A DNA stretch of 64,000 nt. Origin: Sipunculus nudus. Its lineage: Eukaryota > Annelida > Sipuncula > Golfingiida > Sipunculidae. Where the stretch lies: positions 60,386,889-60,450,888 of the forward strand of contig CM049315.1 of the NCBI GenBank assembly GCA_026874595.1, written 5' to 3'. Each line of letters starts with the position of its first letter. Within the stretch, counting starts at the first letter, position 1. The notes under the pieces are model-generated. The model had not been told where the DNA came from and made no database searches. It saw only the letters and a program-made list of their open reading frames with translations. Positions 60,716-64,000 of the stretch are shown in pieces. Made by a program: the position numbers and the translations under genes.

Positions 60716-61880
60716 ACATATATATAAATATATATATATATAAGCGGAAAAAAACTTATATATCAATACCACGACAAGACAGATAAGATACTTTAATGAT
60801 GTACCTTTATGTACGCGCAAAATACAGTCATATTGAGTAGGGAAAAATCAAACAATTTACCCTACCGACAAAATCAGTTGAGGTCACCCTCCTAATCAAA
60901 CAGAGTTATCCGTACATATATAGGAATATACATTCTTAAGCAATAAGATGTCTAACTATTCGTTCGCTTGTCGCCATGTTTCCTATATACTGCCGCTTAC
61001 TGATTCATACCCCCCCCCCCCCCCCCCCCCCCGCTGAGCTCATTGTTAGGAGAACGGCGGTATATTTTTCTGCGTTCTTGTTGCCAGCGTAATCCGTTCA
61101 AATAAAAAAAAACTACCATCATTTCAAGTCACATGAAATTATTTTGTAATCAATAAAATACGAACTTCCTCCATATATAAAGTATGGCGTTGTTGTGCAT
61201 AAAAAACATGCAACTGTTCTGTTCAAGCCATGAATGAGATTGATGGAGGACGACAACACAGTATTATATCAACAAGGCCTCTTCCACTGTTATCCTAATC
61301 CAGCTCGCCATACAAGTCAGGGTTCAAAAGTTGGGTGGGGGTTTCTTCGTATTGTGGCTGGAATCCATTTTTGTTCGCCTGTCAAATAAACCAAACAATA
61401 TTTAGTACATGAAATGACCTCGAAAACCCATGATGAAATGAAGATGACAAGATTCCGTCATTGAAACACGCAGTGGTGCCAGGGTTTTTAATACAATATG
61501 TCAAATAAATCGTAATTCAGCGCCTTAATGGACGCCAATGAAAAATAATTTTGTTGTTGTTAGAGGTCACCACCTCCATTTTTTAATTCTAGGTTAACTA
61601 AGTATACGAAGATCTGCAGAATTCAATTCCGGTTTCGGACTTCTACGTGACAGGACAGTATCACACGCTACCTGTCATGTTATATTTAGGTGTTAACCAG
61701 GCCCGGTAACAACTGCACCTGCGAGCCGTGGGTGTGTAATCGTCCAAATACCTTCATCATACTGTCGAGGAATCCCCGAAAGGCACACTTTTGTGATTGA
61801 AACACGGCCTTTGAGTACGGCCTTCCCATTAAGCCTGCAGACCGTAAAAAATCTCACCGATACGGCTGATATTCGAACTT
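60146..61880. other. Gene-free sequence with (TA)n and poly-C
   Basis: Contains (TA)n at 60666-60713 and a run of 23 C at 61010-61032. No gene seen. Confidence 0.6.
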
Positions 61881-61883
61881 GGA

Positions 61884-64000
61884 CTTACTACAGTGCTGAG
61901 TCTGTTGAGACAGTATAATCTATCTTGAACATTGGCCTGGGATTAACTACAGTGCCGTGTCTGTTGAGACAGTTAATTTATTTTGAACATTGACCTGGGA
62001 CCTATTAAAGTGCCGAGTCTGTTGAGACAGTATAATCTATTTTGAACATTGACCTGGGACTTACTACAGTGCCGAGTCTGTTGAGACTGCATAACTGTAT
62101 AATCTATTTTGACTTACTACAGTGCCGAGTCTGTTGAGACTGCATAACTGTATAATCTATTTTGACTTACTACAGTGCCGAGTCTGTTGAGACTGCATAA
62201 CTGTATAATCTATTTTGACTTACTACAGTGCCGAGTCTGTTGAGACAGTATAATCTGTTTTGAACATTGACCTGGGACTTACTACAGTGCCGAGTCTGTT
62301 GAGACAGTTAATTTATTTTGAACATTGACCTGGGACTTATTAAAGTGCCGTGTCTGTTGAGACAGTATAATCTGTTTTGAACATTGACCTGGGACTTACT
62401 ACAGTGCCGAGTCTGTTGAGACTGCATAACTGTATAATCTATTTTGACTTACTACAGTGCCGAGTCTGTTGAGACTGCATAACTGTATAATCTATTTTGA
62501 CTTACTACAGTGCCGAGTCTGTTGAGACTGCATAACTGTATAATCTATTTTGACTTACTACAGTGCCGAGTCTGTTGAGACTGCATAACTGTATAATCTA
62601 TTTTGACTTACTACAGTGCCGAGTCTGTTGAGACTGCATAACTGTATAATCTATTTTGACTTACTACATTGCCGAGTCTGTTGAGACAGTATAATCTGTT
62701 TTGAACATTGACCTGGGACTTACTACAGTGCCGAGTCTGTTGAGACAGTTAATTTATTTTGAACATTGACCTGGGACTTATTAAAGTGCCGTGTCTGTTG
62801 AGACAGTATAATCTATTTTGAACATTGACCTGGGACTTACTACAGTGCCGAGTCTGTTGAGACTGCATAACTGTATAATCTATTTTGACTTACAACAGTG
62901 CCGAGTCTGTTGAGACAGTATAATCTGTTTTGAACATTGGCCTGGGACTTACTACAGTGCCGAGTCTGTTGAGACTGCATAACTGTATAATCTATTTTGA
63001 CTTACAACAGTGCCGAGTCTGTTGAGACAGTATAATCTATTTTGAACATTGACATTTGATTTACTACAGTGCCGTGTCTGTTGAGACAGTATAATCTGTT
63101 TTGAACATTGACATTTGATTTACTACAGTGCCGTGTCTGTTGAGACAGTATAATCTGTTTTGAACATTGACATTTGATTTACTACAGTGCCGTGTCTGTT
63201 GAGACAGTATAATCTATTTTGAACATTGACATTTGATTTACTACAGTGCCGTGTCTGTTGAGACAGTATAATCTATTTTGAACATTGACATTTGATTTAC
63301 TACAGTGCCGTGTCTGTTGAGACAGTATAATCTGTTTTGAACATTGACATTTGATTTACTACAGTGCCGTGTCTGTTGAGACAGTATAATCTGTTTTGAA
63401 CATTGACATTTGATTTACTACAGTGCCGAGTCTGTTGAGACAGTATAATCTATTTTGAACATTGACATTTGATTTACTACAGTGCCGAGTCTGTTGAGAC
63501 AGTATAATCTATTTTGAACATTGACATTTGATTTACTACAGTGCCGAGTCTGTTGAGACAGTATAATCTATTTTGAACATTGACATTTGATTTACTACAG
63601 TGCCGTGTCTGTTGAGACAGTATAATCTATTTTGAACATTGACATTTGATTTACTACAGTGCCGTGTCTGTTGAGACAGTATAATCAGTTTTGAACATTG
63701 ACATTTGATTTACTACAGTGCCGTGTCTGTTGAGACAGTATAATCTGTTTTGAACATTGACATTTGATTTACTACAGTGCCGTGTCTGTTGAGACAGTAT
63801 AATCTATTTTGAACATTGACATTTGATTTACTACAGTGCCGTGTCTGTTGAGACAGTATGATCTATTTTGAACATTGACATTTGATTTACTACAGTGCCG
63901 TGTCTGTTGAGACAGTATAATCTGTTTTGAACATTGACATTTGATTTACTACAGTGCCGTGTCTGTTGAGACAGTATAATCTATCTTGAACATTGACATT
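61884..64000 (+). repeat. Satellite of mixed 53- and 59-bp units, running off the window end
   Basis: All units contain 'ttactacagtgccg(a/t)gtctg' and 'ttgagac'. The 59-bp type continues 'agtataatctattttgaaca' and 'ttgac(ctgggac/atttgat)'. The 53-bp type continues 'tgcataactgtataatctat' and 'tttgac'. About 36 units are present. The left half mixes both lengths in blocks; from about 63050 to the end only the 59-bp 'atttgat' type occurs. Each unit holds a small hairpin, 'ctgt-tgag-acag', in the 59-bp type. Confidence 0.95.

Noticed and set aside
1-64000. tRNA, rRNA or snRNA genes
   Set aside because: I looked for tRNA B-box-like and cloverleaf patterns by eye and found only isolated 'ggttcaag'-type matches without supporting stems. 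A covariance-model scan would be needed to exclude them fully.

Overview
This is a window of animal nuclear DNA. Genes are split by introns with GT-AG (once GC-AG) borders, and most of the sequence is AT-rich and non-coding. It is crowded with minisatellites, (TA)n and poly-G/C tracts and decayed transposons. A multi-vWA/EGF extracellular protein, a KLF5-like factor, a DIRS-type retroelement and a CR1/L2-type LINE with an esterase ORF1 together suggest a marine invertebrate. A lophotrochozoan such as a mollusc is my best guess, but nothing here proves the phylum.

Region by region. (1) 1-6775, plus strand: the 3' part of a gene for a secreted, matrilin-like protein made of vWA and EGF modules. 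Its introns carry a 24-bp minisatellite and a 49-bp minisatellite that copies the gene's own 5' splice site about two dozen times. (2) 6776-8950: 3' flank with no recognised gene. (3) About 8950-13490: a GC-rich, broken DIRS-superfamily retroelement (gag-like, RT-RNase H, tyrosine recombinase, terminal hairpin repeats). (4) 13.5-24.7 kb: gene-poor DNA with a foldback element, a satellite with higher-order structure, and two diverged copies of a promoter-like repeat. (5) About 24.69-28.89 kb, minus strand: a decayed CR1/L2-like LINE. (6) 28.9-38.5 kb: gene-poor, with a probable solo LTR at 34400-35180. (7) 38527-46217, minus strand: a complete four-exon KLF5-like transcription factor gene. A GC box, a perfect CArG box and a short uORF lie upstream of its start codon. 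(8) 46.4-64 kb: a long gene-poor stretch with many tandem arrays, ending in a 53/59-bp satellite that runs off the window.

Only two host genes are well supported. They are unrelated in function: one encodes an extracellular matrix-type protein, the other a nuclear zinc-finger regulator. Everything else is mobile-element debris, tandem repeats or DNA in which I see nothing. I found no convincing evidence of an undescribed multi-gene system. The most unusual observations are the minisatellite that iterates splice sites, the duplicated promoter-like element with a conserved hairpin, and the serum-response-like promoter of the KLF5-like gene.
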